64,000 nt of DNA. Origin: Rotaria sp. Silwood1 (taxonomy: Eukaryota; Rotifera; Eurotatoria; Philodinida; Philodinidae). Shown here one piece after another: positions 13,201 through 23,945 of the stretch; position 1 is the stretch's first letter; every line of letters starts with the position of its first letter. The notes beneath the pieces are model-generated. The model saw nothing but the letters and a program-made list of their open reading frames with translations, was not told where the DNA came from and did no database searches. The position numbers were made by a program, and so were the translations under genes. The stretch spans positions 372,001 to 436,000 of the forward strand of contig CAJNOP010000086.1 in assembly GCA_905250075.1 (NCBI GenBank), given 5' to 3'.

Positions 13201-13318
13201 TAGACTGCTGATTTGGCTGTTGTTCAATATCGGATCGAAATTCATAATCATCTGAGTGAGCATGGATTGATCCTCGACGAACCATACCGATTTTAACTGA
13301 ATGAAAGACTTTTTTCAT
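10289..13318 (-). CDS. Single-pass membrane protein with two LamG-like (concanavalin A-like) domains, 5 exons
   Basis: Five exons on the minus strand: 13318-13190, 12266-12123, 12071-11959, 11906-11800 and 11601-10289. All junctions are GT-AG and the summed length (1806 nt) is in frame, giving 601 residues. The N-terminal ~130 residues are hydrophilic with no signal peptide. One membrane helix follows at about 136-160 (VIVGISASLITATVIIVTIV), flanked by RKK and RR, so a type II topology with the C-terminus outside is likely. A short Thr stretch (TTTTTT) leads into two LamG/concanavalin-like jellyroll domains at about 180-380 and 395-600, with typical motifs (AYWTFDN, FTIEAWIYP, WYHIAFVY, YINGVQ; AYYSFD, FSIALWINP, WTHISLTY, LYANG). 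The likely role is cell-surface glycan or protein binding. Introns 2-4 are 51-52 bp and about 200 bp; intron 1 is about 920 bp and contains a GT/AC hairpin. Confidence 0.85.
12700..12793. repeat. GT/AC hairpin locus inside intron 1 of the LamG gene
   Basis: G-rich arm from GGTGTGTAGG through GTGCGTGCGTGTCTGTT (12700-12732), about 20-base spacer, C-rich arm with CCACCCGC, AACAGACATACACACCT, then GGCACATCCACAG. The arms pair as an imperfect palindrome. Confidence 0.6.
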
Positions 13319-14258
13319 TGTTCTACGTGTAAAGTGATGATTATTATTTGAATTTTTGTATTTTGGTTATAGAGTACAACTGTTTTTCTTTCTTATAAAT
13401 TCTCCTATTTATTTAATATTGTTTTTAATTATATTCAATGTCAACATATCCAGCTGAAAGAGTAAGACCAAATGTACACATACAAACAATGTCTATTTGT
13501 GCTTTTCTGCTTACAGAAGGCGTTTAGAACAAAAGTTACTGTGATTTTTGGTTTTTGTTTTTTTTTCCTTTCTTATTATGTCTTGAGATAATATATAGAG
13601 AAACGTTTTTTCATCAGTAGGAAGCGATATATAATGGCAAGTGTAACAACAATACTGCTCTTTTTTTTTAAGAATTTGGTTCATTTTTAACAGACTTTTT
13701 TGACGTCGGCGAAACGAGAATATTGTGCAAATTTTATTTGATTGTTCTTCTTTCATTCTGTGCCACAGTTCATTAAAATTCAAATAATCACTCAAATCAA
13801 AGGAATGTGCATTGGATGGTTCGTAGGCTCTAGATGAATATTATTTAAATATAAAGCCTCGTATGGCTTTTTTATTATAAAGTTTTCATTGTTGACTTCA
13901 TCGAATGAAAACAATTCATTGTTTGCTACATATTAGGCTCATTTGAATTTTTATTTTAATCATCTATGAAAAGCAAGGGATTATATCCAAAGAATATTAT
14001 AGAAAGACTACTGAAATAATTATTTTCTTCAAAGACAATGCAATGAATCATATTGATGAAAAAATAAAAAGAATAATCTTTATAGAATTGCATATGAATA
14101 TTCTCTAGAATGTTTGCTTCTCATAAACAATTTCATCTACTAGCAAAGACTTAGAATAGAGATTTAGACTAGAAGAGTGGAAAAAGTCTAGCTTCTATCT
14201 TACACTAGCACAATAGTTATCAGAATGTAAAGGTATAGGTTAATCTTCGCTTAGTTCA

Positions 14259-14310
14259 GGATGTGTGTGTAGGTGTGGATAAAAGCCATACTAACATCCA
14301 CATCCACTTA
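14259..14310. repeat. GT/AC hairpin locus
   Basis: G-rich arm GGATGTGTGTGTAGGTGTGG (14259-14278) and C-rich arm ACATCCACATCCACTTACAT, with a spacer of about 14 bases. Confidence 0.65.
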
Positions 14311-15495
14311 CATTGACAACCACATTATTGACTGGAAAATTTATTGGTCCAAACTTTTGTTGATACTTAGATCTGTTCAATCTAATAATATTGTAAAAGG
14401 TTAAATATTTAAAAACTTCCAATTTTCCGACAGTTTATGCAATCGAATCGACTTTTGAATATGAAGTATCTTAATAACGAAGCAATCTTTTCAGCTAAAA
14501 TATGTTCTGTTTAATTCTCCAGTTGTTACTTAACCGATTGAAATTTCATAAAAATAATTGTAACTCAGCTTCAGAAGCATTAGGCAGTTCGTTTAATATA
14601 CTATTTTGTATTTTATATAATAAATAAAAATAATAAACTAATGACCATATGTAAATGTTGTAATTCATTATCGTTAATAGAAGTAAAAAAATATACAAAT
14701 ATAATAAGATGATATAATGGTTTAGCACATTATATTCAAATTTCATTGCTTTCTATATGAAATGATATATAACAAATTTATAAACAAATCGTTATGGATA
14801 TTTATCTTAAAAAGAAAATTGAAAATTCTTCACAAGATATTTTTCACCGATATTGACCTATGAAATAATGTGTATTGCTTGATTACGTTAATTTTTTTTG
14901 AGTAGATTCACCAAGATAATGAATAAAATTATAGAAAAATTATTCAACAAAACATATAATGGTTGAAGATAACTCTTGTTATTATCAAGGTCGATTTCTT
15001 TCTGATAGAGAAATACACTCGTTTTTTCTACACATAATAATACAATGTAGAAAAATAAATGTATTAATATCTTAATATTCTTTTATATCTTAAAATATCT
15101 ACAATTATCAAATTAATTCACAATCGAACTACGTCATTGACGTTGATATTACATAATAACCTCTGCAAGTAATGACAAAAATCATTGATTTGAACAAGCA
15201 AAACCGATAAAACAAAATATGAAATTCTTCGAAATAAAAATAAGAAATAGATTGCATTTAATTCGAAAGAAACATATTAAAAGAAAAACTGGCAAACTTT
15301 GTTTTTTTTTCTTTTGTCCGTTCTTTCCACTTCGTGTTTTGTTACGACAACGGAACATGTAACTGAAAGGAATTTTCTACTTTTTTCTCTCTCTCTCTTA
15401 CCCATAGATACCTGTTCATATTATTATTGATGATGAATGATAATATATTTAATTAATGTATGAAAAAATTAAGCTTAATCCACACATATAAATTG

Positions 15496-15578
15496 AGATG
15501 GGATGTGAGTGTGGATGTTATTCTACTCTTTAACGACACCCATCCAGATACCTACACCCTCAAGCACCGCCACATCTT
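15496..15578. repeat. GT/AC hairpin locus
   Basis: G-rich arm GATGGGATGTGAGTGTGGAT near 15497-15516. The long C-rich arm has CACCCATCCAGATACCTACA and then CCCTCAAGCACCGCCACATC, ending near 15577. Confidence 0.6.
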
Positions 15579-16536
15579 AAGCTAGCCACTACTTAGCTAG
15601 GAAGAAATTTAAGAGAGACCGTTACAGAGTAGGTGTGACCTATCTTACGTAAAGCGTAGATATCTTCAAATTCGTTTTGCTCCTGTTTAAAAAAGATCTC
15701 GTAAATAGAATCAAATGACATCATTGAAAAACCAATACATTAGTCGCAATTAACTGATCACTATATGTTAAAATCGTAACCATAATTCTATCTATATTTC
15801 TGCAGTTCAAGATTTTGAGCTAGATAGACGTTAGCTATCCTATTTGTGATACAATCAACAATGATCATGTCATGAGAAGATAAATAATCATAATGACATG
15901 ATTGAATCAAATTGAAACACTGATTTTAATCTTCTTTCAAGAAGTGCTCTTCGACTATTTTTCAGTCTTAATTCGCCATTCACATACGAACTACTTATTC
16001 AAACAAATGAATTTTAAAAATCATTTTGTAACAATGTAGACATGTTTACTTCATTAAATGATGGAAATTGAATATTCCTGTCTCTGCTTATGATTTTATA
16101 ATTATTATTTCAACGTACAATGTTCATACAGTATTAAATTTTTCAATATAAAAGAGTTCAATTGTATGAAACTAATCTTACATCTCCGTAGGAAATATCT
16201 TTAAAAGGCTTCAAAATTTTACTTTTTCAATTTTATGATTGACACTTATGAAATTACTTTATTTGTTGTATGCTTTGTCCATTAGATGTGTTGAGTTGCT
16301 ATTAAAAGTAGAAAAAAAAACATTCATAGTTGTCAGTCATGCTGTACATATTTTTCCTTTGTTATTGTGTTGTTTTTTCTTCTTCCGACTTGTACATGAT
16401 GTCATAAATGTAAAAATGATTTGTCATCAGTTCAAGTAAGGTAATATTAAGCAAGTCTTTTTTTCTAATCTTTTCTGTTGAAATATATATTAATACAATT
16501 CATCGTTCATAACGCTTCTTATAAAACAACGAAATA

Positions 16537-17208
16537 ATGGCTACCCGCAAATACAGACTTGCTCAACCGACATTATTAGATGATAATTTCTATAATGTGC
16601 ATCCAACCACAAACTCATTCAATCAAATCGTCATCGATCTTAGAAAACAGCCTCAACATGACAACTATCCTTTCAGGAATGGTAATATGCAGCGGACGTC
16701 AATAAATAGATTTTCACATCAGCAGTGGAGAACAGATTATATGGAGGAACTAAGAAACCCTCACCGTGTAACACGAACTACGCGAAACTATCCAATAATT
16801 GAACAGCCTTTACCACAAAAACATAGAAAAAAACATCGATGTGATTGTGATTGCTGTGACAATCATGGAAATTCAAATTGTTCCAGTATCGATTGCTTTT
16901 GTTGTGGAAGTTGTGTTGACGATGATAATAATCAATCAACATGTTGTGATTGTAATGGAGACACTTGTTGTTCTGCGGAGGATGGATGCTGCTGCTGTAA
17001 TTGCGACACTTGTTGGTCTGCGGAGGATGGATGCTGCTGCTGCTGTAATTGCGACAATTGCGACTGCGATTGCTGCGATTGCAGCGATTGCTGCGATTGC
17101 TGCGATTGCTGCGATTGCTGCGATTGCTGCGATTGCTGCGATTGCTGTAGCTGTGACTGTGGTAGCTGCGATTGCGGTGGTTGCGATTGCGGTGGTTGCG
17201 ATTGTTGA
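16537..17208 (+). CDS. Cys/Asp-repeat protein, possibly metal-binding
   Basis: A single exon of 223 residues. The first ~98 residues are ordinary hydrophilic sequence ending in a basic patch (QKHRKKHR). From about residue 100 to the end the protein is almost only Cys, Asp, Gly, Asn and Ser: it carries CDCDCC, two copies of an EDGCCCC-type unit, then about seven CDC-type triplets in tandem (DCCDCCDCC), ending in GSCDCGGCDCGGCDC. The DNA under the triplets is a 9-bp tandem repeat, TGCTGCGAT. Such density of Cys and Asp suggests metal binding, as in metallothioneins, but no known metallothionein pattern is matched, so function is inference. The repeat is open in several frames; this frame is chosen because only it extends through the non-repetitive first 300 bases from a good ATG. 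Confidence 0.65.
   Translation: MATRKYRLAQPTLLDDNFYNVHPTTNSFNQIVIDLRKQPQHDNYPFRNGNMQRTSINRFSHQQWRTDYMEELRNPHRVTRTTRNYPIIEQPLPQKHRKKHRCDCDCCDNHGNSNCSSIDCFCCGSCVDDDNNQSTCCDCNGDTCCSAEDGCCCCNCDTCWSAEDGCCCCCNCDNCDCDCCDCSDCCDCCDCCDCCDCCDCCDCCSCDCGSCDCGGCDCGGCDC
17050..17205. repeat. 9-bp tandem repeat array (TGCTGCGAT)n within the CDS
   Basis: Near-perfect units of TGCTGCGAT around 17080-17145, flanked by degenerate versions (TGCGGTGGT). This is slippage-prone and probably variable in copy number. Confidence 0.8.
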
Positions 17209-17314
17209 CTGCGCTGGCGTTTGCTGTGAATTTTGTTTTCAATATGCTTTATTTCTTGTAGTTGACATAGGTCTTTCTTTATTTTACAATAAATTCGAGC
17301 CATGTGAATCTAAG

Positions 17315-17366
17315 GCTGTGGGTGTGCATGTGAACGGAGAATCTAAACACACTCACATCCAGCTAC
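17315..17366. repeat. GT/AC hairpin locus
   Basis: G-rich arm GGCTGTGGGTGTGCATGTGA and C-rich arm AACACACTCACATCCAGCT. The arms match at most positions with about 12 bases between. Confidence 0.65.
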
Positions 17367-17599
17367 TTCTCCCCCCAATAATGATATCTTTATTCAGCAT
17401 CTTTCAATATTTTACTTTTTATTTTTTTAAAGTTTTTTCAACCAAAGTTAGTTGAGAATTACCATTCAATTCAATTCATCTGAAAGATTCTTTTCTACAA
17501 TTATTTTTAAAAGATGAAACTAGGTTACGAAAACCTTCACTGGATTCTAAAAAAAGAGTAGATTGCTTTTCTATTCAGTAAAACATTGCAGAATAAATG

Positions 17600-17647
17600 A
17601 GAAAGATATGGGTGAGAATCTTCTCTACACCCACATCCACATTCTCA
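17600..17647. repeat. GT/AC hairpin locus
   Basis: Arm GAGAAAGATATGGGTGAGAA (17600-17619) and arm CTACACCCACATCCACATTC, ending in CTC. The palindrome includes outer GAGAA/TTCTC ends. Confidence 0.6.
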
Positions 17648-19607
17648 AGGCAAAGTGTTTGATAATGTATAATTTCGATAAGAAAATTGAGAAATATACT
17701 GAGGGTGCGCAGAAAATGTTTAGGATTATTCATAAAACTAAATAACCTCGAGGTAAGAAATATTTTTCTCTTTTCATTTGTGTATGAATAATCACTATTG
17801 CATATATACAAATACTTGAATACTGCGTAGTTGATGATATATTTTTAATAGTATTTATGCAAATATTACTACCTTTGCTGTATTATATCAAGAAGAAATA
17901 ATATTATATAGAGAATGAGTCGATTAGAGATTTTTGTAAAAGAATTACCACTAAATCAACAAAACAGCAACCCTTCACATGAATAGTAATAATGGATGAA
18001 ATGTGATATCAAAGCGTATTTTAGTTAAATATTCACAATTCTGTAGAGTATCTTTTTTTTTTTTGTTTATTGAAGAATTATAGAAAAAAAACAAGTGTAT
18101 AAAAAGGTATTATTCAGTATTTAAAGGTATTTTAGAACGAATAAGTGCAAACAGTAGATTCTTTACAATATAAATTCAAATTAAGGTAAGCTTTTATGTT
18201 AATATTTTCATTGAAAGGTGGTACAGTGATACTGATTTAAATGACACAGACTATCTCTTGTTAAGATTGGTGATTTCAATCGGTATAAACAATATCAGCG
18301 TATAGTTGAACTCATTTCGTTCAGATGTTTAAGACCACAGTTACGAAAGTAAATGATAAATAAAAACAATGATTTATTATTATGAAATGTTTTGAAATGT
18401 AAGTTAAGAATACAAGTGAAGCATTTGGGACACAGTTTCTCAATTTCAATTTCCTTCCACCGTAAATTTGTTCATCTTTCAAACGAATAATATTAGAACT
18501 TTTGCGAAAATCATATATTATTTCCATCATCGTCTATTAAATTTTGCTTCCTAGATAAAATTTATCAGTCAAAACTTCACTTCACTTGTTATGTGACGTT
18601 ACAATTAGAGATACACGTCATTTGAGAGTTTCAGATAAAAGTACATCACATCTGCACGTGCATGAATCGAATAAACATAAAATTATAGTTTAAAAAAACG
18701 ATTTTAAAGTTCAAAATCAGCTGTCTTTCTCAAAATGAAATAGTGAAGGAGAACAAGGTTACCAAGCAGAGGTAGATGTCCCGATTCAGCATCAGTGTAC
18801 AGTTGAAAAACTATCCATTCTTATTTTAAAAATGGGTTTCATGTGATGGACTTCGTCATAGGAGACATGTCCTTCGACTATCAAAAAATACTTCTGAAAA
18901 TAAAAATGTTTTCAGTTTTTTTTCCGTTTAGAGATGTATACCAATACATCTGTATTCTGTCTTAATTGAATAGTAAAAATTGAAAAAAAAAACTAGTCTA
19001 TATTTAATTACTGAATCTGACGTTGATACATTACATTTCTTCAAGGATAATAGTTTTAGAATTGACATAATAAGTAATTGCAGCTAATTTTAAACATGCA
19101 ATTTACGACGACCTAATGTTTTTCAAAAATGACATTGAATAAGAAATAGAAATGTGATATTAAGCGTGCAGTGAATCTAGTTTCTATTTTGTGAAATTTG
19201 AATCTAACTCCTCTGCTTCTCTGATGGTAATTAAGAATTAATCACTTTGTTCACAGATGTATATTTATTCTAAAAGATGAAATACATAATTAATATTTAC
19301 AGTAAGATTTATAGTAGTTCGGGACGTACATGTTGATTCTTGTACAAAACCTATCCTTGAGGTTGGTATGACGAACTCGCAAAATGTAAGCACATATGAA
19401 TATACCTATTATAGGGTTGCAATATATACCAAGACTGTATATTAAATAGGAACAGCGGTGATTTTGTGTCTCAGAGGCACTTATTCATATCATACATGTG
19501 TTATATACGAGAAATTATGTTTAAATATTCAGAACAAATACGCTAAAATACTTAAAAAATTATAATTATTACTATCTATTTTATCTATTTAGTATTCGTA
19601 ATATATC

Positions 19608-19895
19608 ATGCGCTCAAGCATCGTTTTTATGCTATTTCTGGCACTATTTATAATGGTTTTTATGAAAAGTAGCCATGCTCGTCAAATACCAATGACCGAT
19701 GATGATGACGATGATTTTCAAATATCTAATGCCAAGGCAAGAAATTTCTTGGACCTCACTGATGACTACGTAAAACGTGCTAATGGTAAATGTATTACAT
19801 GCAGCAAATTAACACATAGTCAATGCTGTGAACCAGACATATGCATAAAGAAGACCTTCCATAATGAATGCATGCGAGTTAAACCTGGTAAATGA
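19608..19895 (+). CDS. Secreted cysteine-knot-like propeptide, probably amidated
   Basis: A 95-residue precursor. Residues 1-25 form a signal peptide (hydrophobic core about 5-18). An acidic propeptide with six Asp in a row (31-36) follows, ending in a dibasic site KR at 56-57. The mature part has six cysteines at 62, 65, 73, 74, 79 and 88, spaced C-x2-C-x8-CC-x4-C-x9-C. The order C...C...CC...C...C is that of inhibitor-cystine-knot peptides. The chain ends PGK: in secreted peptides a terminal Gly followed by a basic residue is a signal for C-terminal amidation. The class could be a signalling, defence or toxin-like peptide; sequence alone does not decide. No neighbour suggests a pathway. It is single-exon, and the ATG sits directly before the signal peptide. 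Confidence 0.72.
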   Translation: MRSSIVFMLFLALFIMVFMKSSHARQIPMTDDDDDDFQISNAKARNFLDLTDDYVKRANGKCITCSKLTHSQCCEPDICIKKTFHNECMRVKPGK

Positions 19896-20853
19896 TCAAC
19901 AGAAAGAATTACAGCATCAAATTGTTGCTCTTTGAACACAAACTGATTTTAAAATCTTTTATTCAACATCTCTAACCTACTTTTAGCCCTGCAATTAATT
20001 ATGAAACTCTTTATTATCTAAATACGTCTAAAGCTTTTTTTAACCGAACTATTTGCATTATTCAAATTATTAAAAATAAAAAACGTTCATTCTGAATTCA
20101 CTTGATTCTTAGCTCAAATTTTATGTCGATGCAGTACACTTAGTTCTTATGATTGTCACATATGGTACTAGGGATGGCATTTTCAGTTTTCTTTCGAAAA
20201 ACGAAGTTATTCAGTGAGACGGATAATATGTTTATCAATTGAGACTCTAAGAGACACATGATTAACATTTTCAAATCATTTTCTTCTTGTTTCTTGAGTT
20301 ATCTCACTCATTCTTCGCATAAATCGGTCTCAAGACATTTTTTTCACTTTCTTTTATTCTAATTACTTGCTCTAATATCATCGATTAGTGTCATCTTAAA
20401 ACTTTGATAAAAATGTCTTCTCGATTATATCACATACATCTTATTATCACCACGGGGCATCTTTAAAGGTAACTATCAGTTCCTTTTAGGTCCTAAATTT
20501 CTTTTTGTCATTTATCACTTTCAAGTGAAGCAAGATAAGATAAACAGCCTATACATCATACAAAAAAAACGATAGACGATGATTTTGCATGGAACTTTGG
20601 TGTTCAATCTTGCTTTTTACTTGTTCCTATTGTTTTTATCCCTTAGAAAAGCGCACTATTGATGAAGATAAACTGCACACCTATATTTATTGAATATCAA
20701 TAGTTCAATACGCATTTGTTTTTTGCTTTGTCTAAACTATCAGCCTAGGCAGAAGAGCAGACATTTGAAATTAAAAATGCAAGTGAGCTCCTTTTCAAGA
20801 TAGAATGCGCATCGACATCTATCTATAACGTATTCACACATTTGAGAGATAAT
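19896..20853. other. Gene-free stretch
   Basis: Contains the 3' flank of the cysteine-knot gene, with an AATAAA-like motif near 20076, and otherwise unremarkable sequence. No repeat or gene was recognised. Confidence 0.45.
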
Positions 20854-21591
20854 CCTAAGAGATTCCCGCTAGGGTTTTCAGAAAATCGCTTTCTAACGGG
20901 TAGCGCATGACACCGAGAAAGCCTTGATTTGGATGGGTTGGATCGGCTTGACGATAGCCTGATTCTATTGTTAGTGTGCAGATTTTGCCTTGTTGACTAC
21001 CATCGGTTGCTCAATCGATCAGAATGAATGAAGCGATCCATTTACCAACGAAAATTCCTTTTTTGATGTCGATCTATCTTGTATTGTCACTGACGATTCA
21101 TTGCAAATGAACTTTGAGAACAGCATCGAAGATTGGCCGTTGTTTCGGATACAAGTATGACAATGTCTGATAAGCAGATTCCATAATAGCTGCATCAACG
21201 ATAGAGCCTCGAGAAGCATTACCGAGTACGAGAATATCTTTCGATTTCCACATCGGTTTGAATGCTTGATTGAATGAAGTCAGTGATTCATACATTGCAC
21301 CTAAATGATGGCAAAGGCTCGCGATATTGCTGTCGAGCCAATTTGATCAGACACTGGAGCTATACTACGATCATAATCATTGGCACAAGCTTGTAGAATG
21401 ACCATGTTTCAGACAAGAATTAAATCCATTGGTGTTGATTGTAATTCAGCAATCATCGAATCAGTTGGTTCTTCTAAGAGTGTTCCACAATTGAAAACAG
21501 AACATTTCATCGTCAATACCATAGTTAAGAACAGTATGATCAATTTCATAGGGGAACCCATGTTTGATCGTCTGGTGATGGAGTGAATCAA
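20854..21591 (-). pseudogene. Broken vanadium-dependent haloperoxidase / PAP2-like gene, N-terminal part
   Basis: The minus strand from ATG 21591 encodes a hydrophobic leader (about 15-30 residues in). Pieces of the N-terminal helical region of vanadium haloperoxidase-like proteins follow: NMVILQACANDYDRSIAPVS, GSTAISRAFAII, GAMYESL, SIVDAAIMESAYQTLSYLYP, IFVGKWIASFI, ATDGS and DPTHPNQG. The breaks are a TGA at 21409-21411 where the family usually has Trp, a one-base shift near 21303 (between AFAII and GAMYESL), and in-frame TGA/TAG/TGA codons between about 21105 and 21025. The C-terminal catalytic half with the vanadate/phosphate-binding Arg and His residues is absent; the trace ends near 20854. 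Intact relatives oxidise halides with peroxide or act as phosphatases. The family is common in bacteria and fungi, so past horizontal transfer is possible. Confidence 0.6.
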
Positions 21592-21779
21592 TGTTGCTCG
21601 TATTTATATATTTTATATTCAAAATATATCAGCAACTTTTGAAGGTCAGACTTCCTGACACAGAATGATTTGCTATTCATTTGAATACATAATTAAATCA
21701 CTTTATGACCCGCTTTATAGTCTCAAACTGGACACTTTGATGACAAGTGTTGGTCGATTCCAGCCATAGTGTTGATATT

Positions 21780-21900
21780 TATACAGGCCTCGCAGCCGTA
21801 CTACTTTCCTGACTTTTTCCTGATTTTTTAAAAATGTCCTGTTTTTCCTGTTTTTGACCGAAAATCCTGATTTTTTCCTGATTTTTCATGATCTATCCCG
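21780..21900. repeat. CCTGATTTTT array, left cluster
   Basis: Several copies of TTTCCTGATTTTT-like units in about 100 bases, starting after GCCTCGCAGCCGTACTACT. Oriented with CCTGA on the plus strand. Confidence 0.65.
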
Positions 21901-21994
21901 ATAGGAGCTATATCTACTTGATCATGGCACGTTGTATTTTGTGAAACATAATCTGAAAGAAGACTTGAAGTGTTGAGGTGTAGAAGTTTGCATT

Positions 21995-22110
21995 AGGGAT
22001 GCCAAATCATAATTTCAAAAATCAGTAGTTCTTCTTTTGAAAATCAGGAGTTCGTCAGAAGAATTTTTTTCAAAATCAGGAGTAAAATCAGGAGATTTAC
22101 CTTTGAAAAT
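21995..22110. repeat. AAAATCAGGA array, inverted orientation (inner left)
   Basis: Four to five copies of AAAATCAGGAGT follow AGGGATGCCAAATCA. The motif is the reverse complement of that at 21780-21900. Confidence 0.6.
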
Positions 22111-22559
22111 CAGGAGTCTCTTGTTGGTTTTTATGTGACAAAATGGAAGCTTTCACTAGTCTACACAGTGCTGGTTTCTAAATCAACAGGATTTACTGTG
22201 TCGTTGAAGGAAAAAAATCTTTTGTAAATGAAATAAATAAAGCAAGATTATTCATTTCATAATGTTTATTTCCATATTCATGTCGTCACTACCTATTAGA
22301 ATATACAAAGTATATAAAGATAAATCCAAATTAAGAAATACCATAATCAAAAGTACTATCATATAGTAGTAAATGATACATTGAAAACAAGTGTTCTAAA
22401 AATAATTTTGTTTGATTAACATTTCATGTCAGGAGAAAACGAAAAAAAATGCGTTATCTTTTTGGATATTATTGTTAAATCCATTAAAAAACGAAAAACT
22501 TCTTTTTTCTTCAGAACCTGCACTGATTCAACGTGTTGCTAATCATCGAGTAATTGAAA

Positions 22560-22660
22560 AAGATAAAATCAGGAGAAAATCGTAAAAATCAGTTCCTGAA
22601 ATCAGAAGATTTTTTCATCAGGAGAAAACTGAGAAAATCAGGAGGCTTGGCAAGCCTGGT
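22560..22660. repeat. AAAATCAGGA array, inverted orientation (inner right)
   Basis: Further AAAATCAGGAG units, ending with a compact near-palindrome GGCTTGGCAAGCC at about 22643-22655. Together with 21995-22110 it brackets about 450 bases of plain AT-rich DNA, as the ends of a non-autonomous element might. Confidence 0.55.
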
Positions 22661-22717
22661 TCGCATCGTTCCCCCTTCTCCTCCCTCGCGTAGATCGTAA
22701 CACACACTCACGTGACC

Positions 22718-22825
22718 CATCATGAACCGTGACAGACAGGACTCTGGACTCATCACAGACTGTGATAGACAGGCTGCAGGAGTCATCATAGAGTATGATA
22801 GAAGACCTCAAGAAACTATCAGAGA
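22718..22825. repeat. Imperfect tandem repeat of about 33 bp
   Basis: Three diverged units, each beginning CATCA/CATGA and containing GTGACAGACAGGACTC, GTGATAGACAGGCTGC or ATGATAGAAGACCTCA, with a partial fourth. The open frame across it (22589-22789, minus) is a by-product. Confidence 0.6.
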
Positions 22826-23861
22826 TAATGCATTTCTAACATATGATTAGAATATATAGGAGTGTTATCCTGTTTCAACTGTGTAATGTAAAGTAATCTG
22901 TGGTACAGAAATGTACCCCAACATGCATACGAAAGAACAGTTTTTAGAAAACTGGAAACAGCAGTTATATCCTGTTTCACATTTTTTATCCCTCAAGGAA
23001 TTGTGCTAACGACTTTTTTCCTTTTATCCTTTTCTCTATGGTGATATTCCAGTATCTAAAACTTTAGCCAGGTTTGTTCTCACGTTCTGATATTTTGTTA
23101 TCTTTTTACACACTAGCTGGTGAAATGAATATGCCATAAAAATACAAAATAGTGATTCCAAATACTTCCTCTTTTCATGTATTAATGCTCTTTTATCCTT
23201 TTGAATAATAAAAAAAAATGAATTCTTATTGCGTTTTCATTTGTGAATAATGCTGCTGTACATACACTATTAGCATTTTTAGTGTTTGACAAAGATGATG
23301 ATTAGTCATTTGATGCAATTGGTGGAACAGAACCAAACAGATCTTTCACGTATTGAATATATTTTGGTCGATCAAAATGTCTTTTTATACCAGTTCATCC
23401 TCCGTTAGCACCACTGAGATCATCTGTACGACACACAATGCATAAAAACGAACTGGTAATTTTACCTTTCTTAAGCCGCACAGAACATATTCTATCGTTA
23501 TTCTCTAATTTTTGCAACCTTTTTGAGCAAAACACTATTTTTCGACGTTTGAAAATGTTTAATTGAGGGAGTACATTTTTCGAAACTGAATCGCTATAAC
23601 ATGATTGTTTTATATATAGGGAGAGAATAAGAAATTAGAATAAAATCATGACAGTGGAAGAAACAAAAAGTAAACAATAAAGGATGAAAAGTATGTGTAT
23701 CTGAATAAAAGAATGAGTTCCTACACAACTGATTCTGTTTTCAACAAGTCTTAGTGTTTACTTCAGCGACCAACGTTTTAATTGTAACTAGCCGTGACTG
23801 TCGCACCTACTCTTACGCAGATTTGATCCCAAAAGAAGTAATATTAGAGCAAAGTTTATAA

Positions 23862-23945
23862 TTCCTGATTTTTATAAAAATTCCTGATTTTTTAAAAAAA
23901 ATTTCCTGTCTGCTTTCCTGATTTTGGAACACATGCCGCTGCGAC
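23862..23945. repeat. CCTGATTTTT array, right cluster
   Basis: Four units of TTCCTGATTTT in the same orientation as the cluster at 21780, ending ACACATGCCGCTGCGACCCC. The flanks of both outer clusters carry a GCAGC/GCTGC-type motif. Confidence 0.55.

Larger units (their letters stand above)
13319..16536. other. Gene-free AT-rich stretch with two hairpins
   Basis: No gene is supported. The short frames at 13511-13795 (-), 14546-14746 (-) and 16239-16439 (+) are low-complexity or hydrophobic AT-rich translations. GT/AC hairpins lie at 14259-14310 and 15496-15578. Confidence 0.5.
17209..19607. other. Gene-free stretch with two hairpins
   Basis: No gene is supported. It holds hairpins 17315-17366 and 17600-17647 and a T-rich run near 18050-18065. 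The frames at 17563-17745 (+), 17575-17811 (-) and 18321-18530 (-) are judged chance. Confidence 0.5.

Noticed and set aside
16778..17455. Other long frames over the Cys/Asp repeat (plus 16799-17455; minus 16778-17242 and 16932-17303)
   Set aside because: They exist because the 9-bp repeat has no stop in most frames; outside the repeat they have no gene-like sequence.
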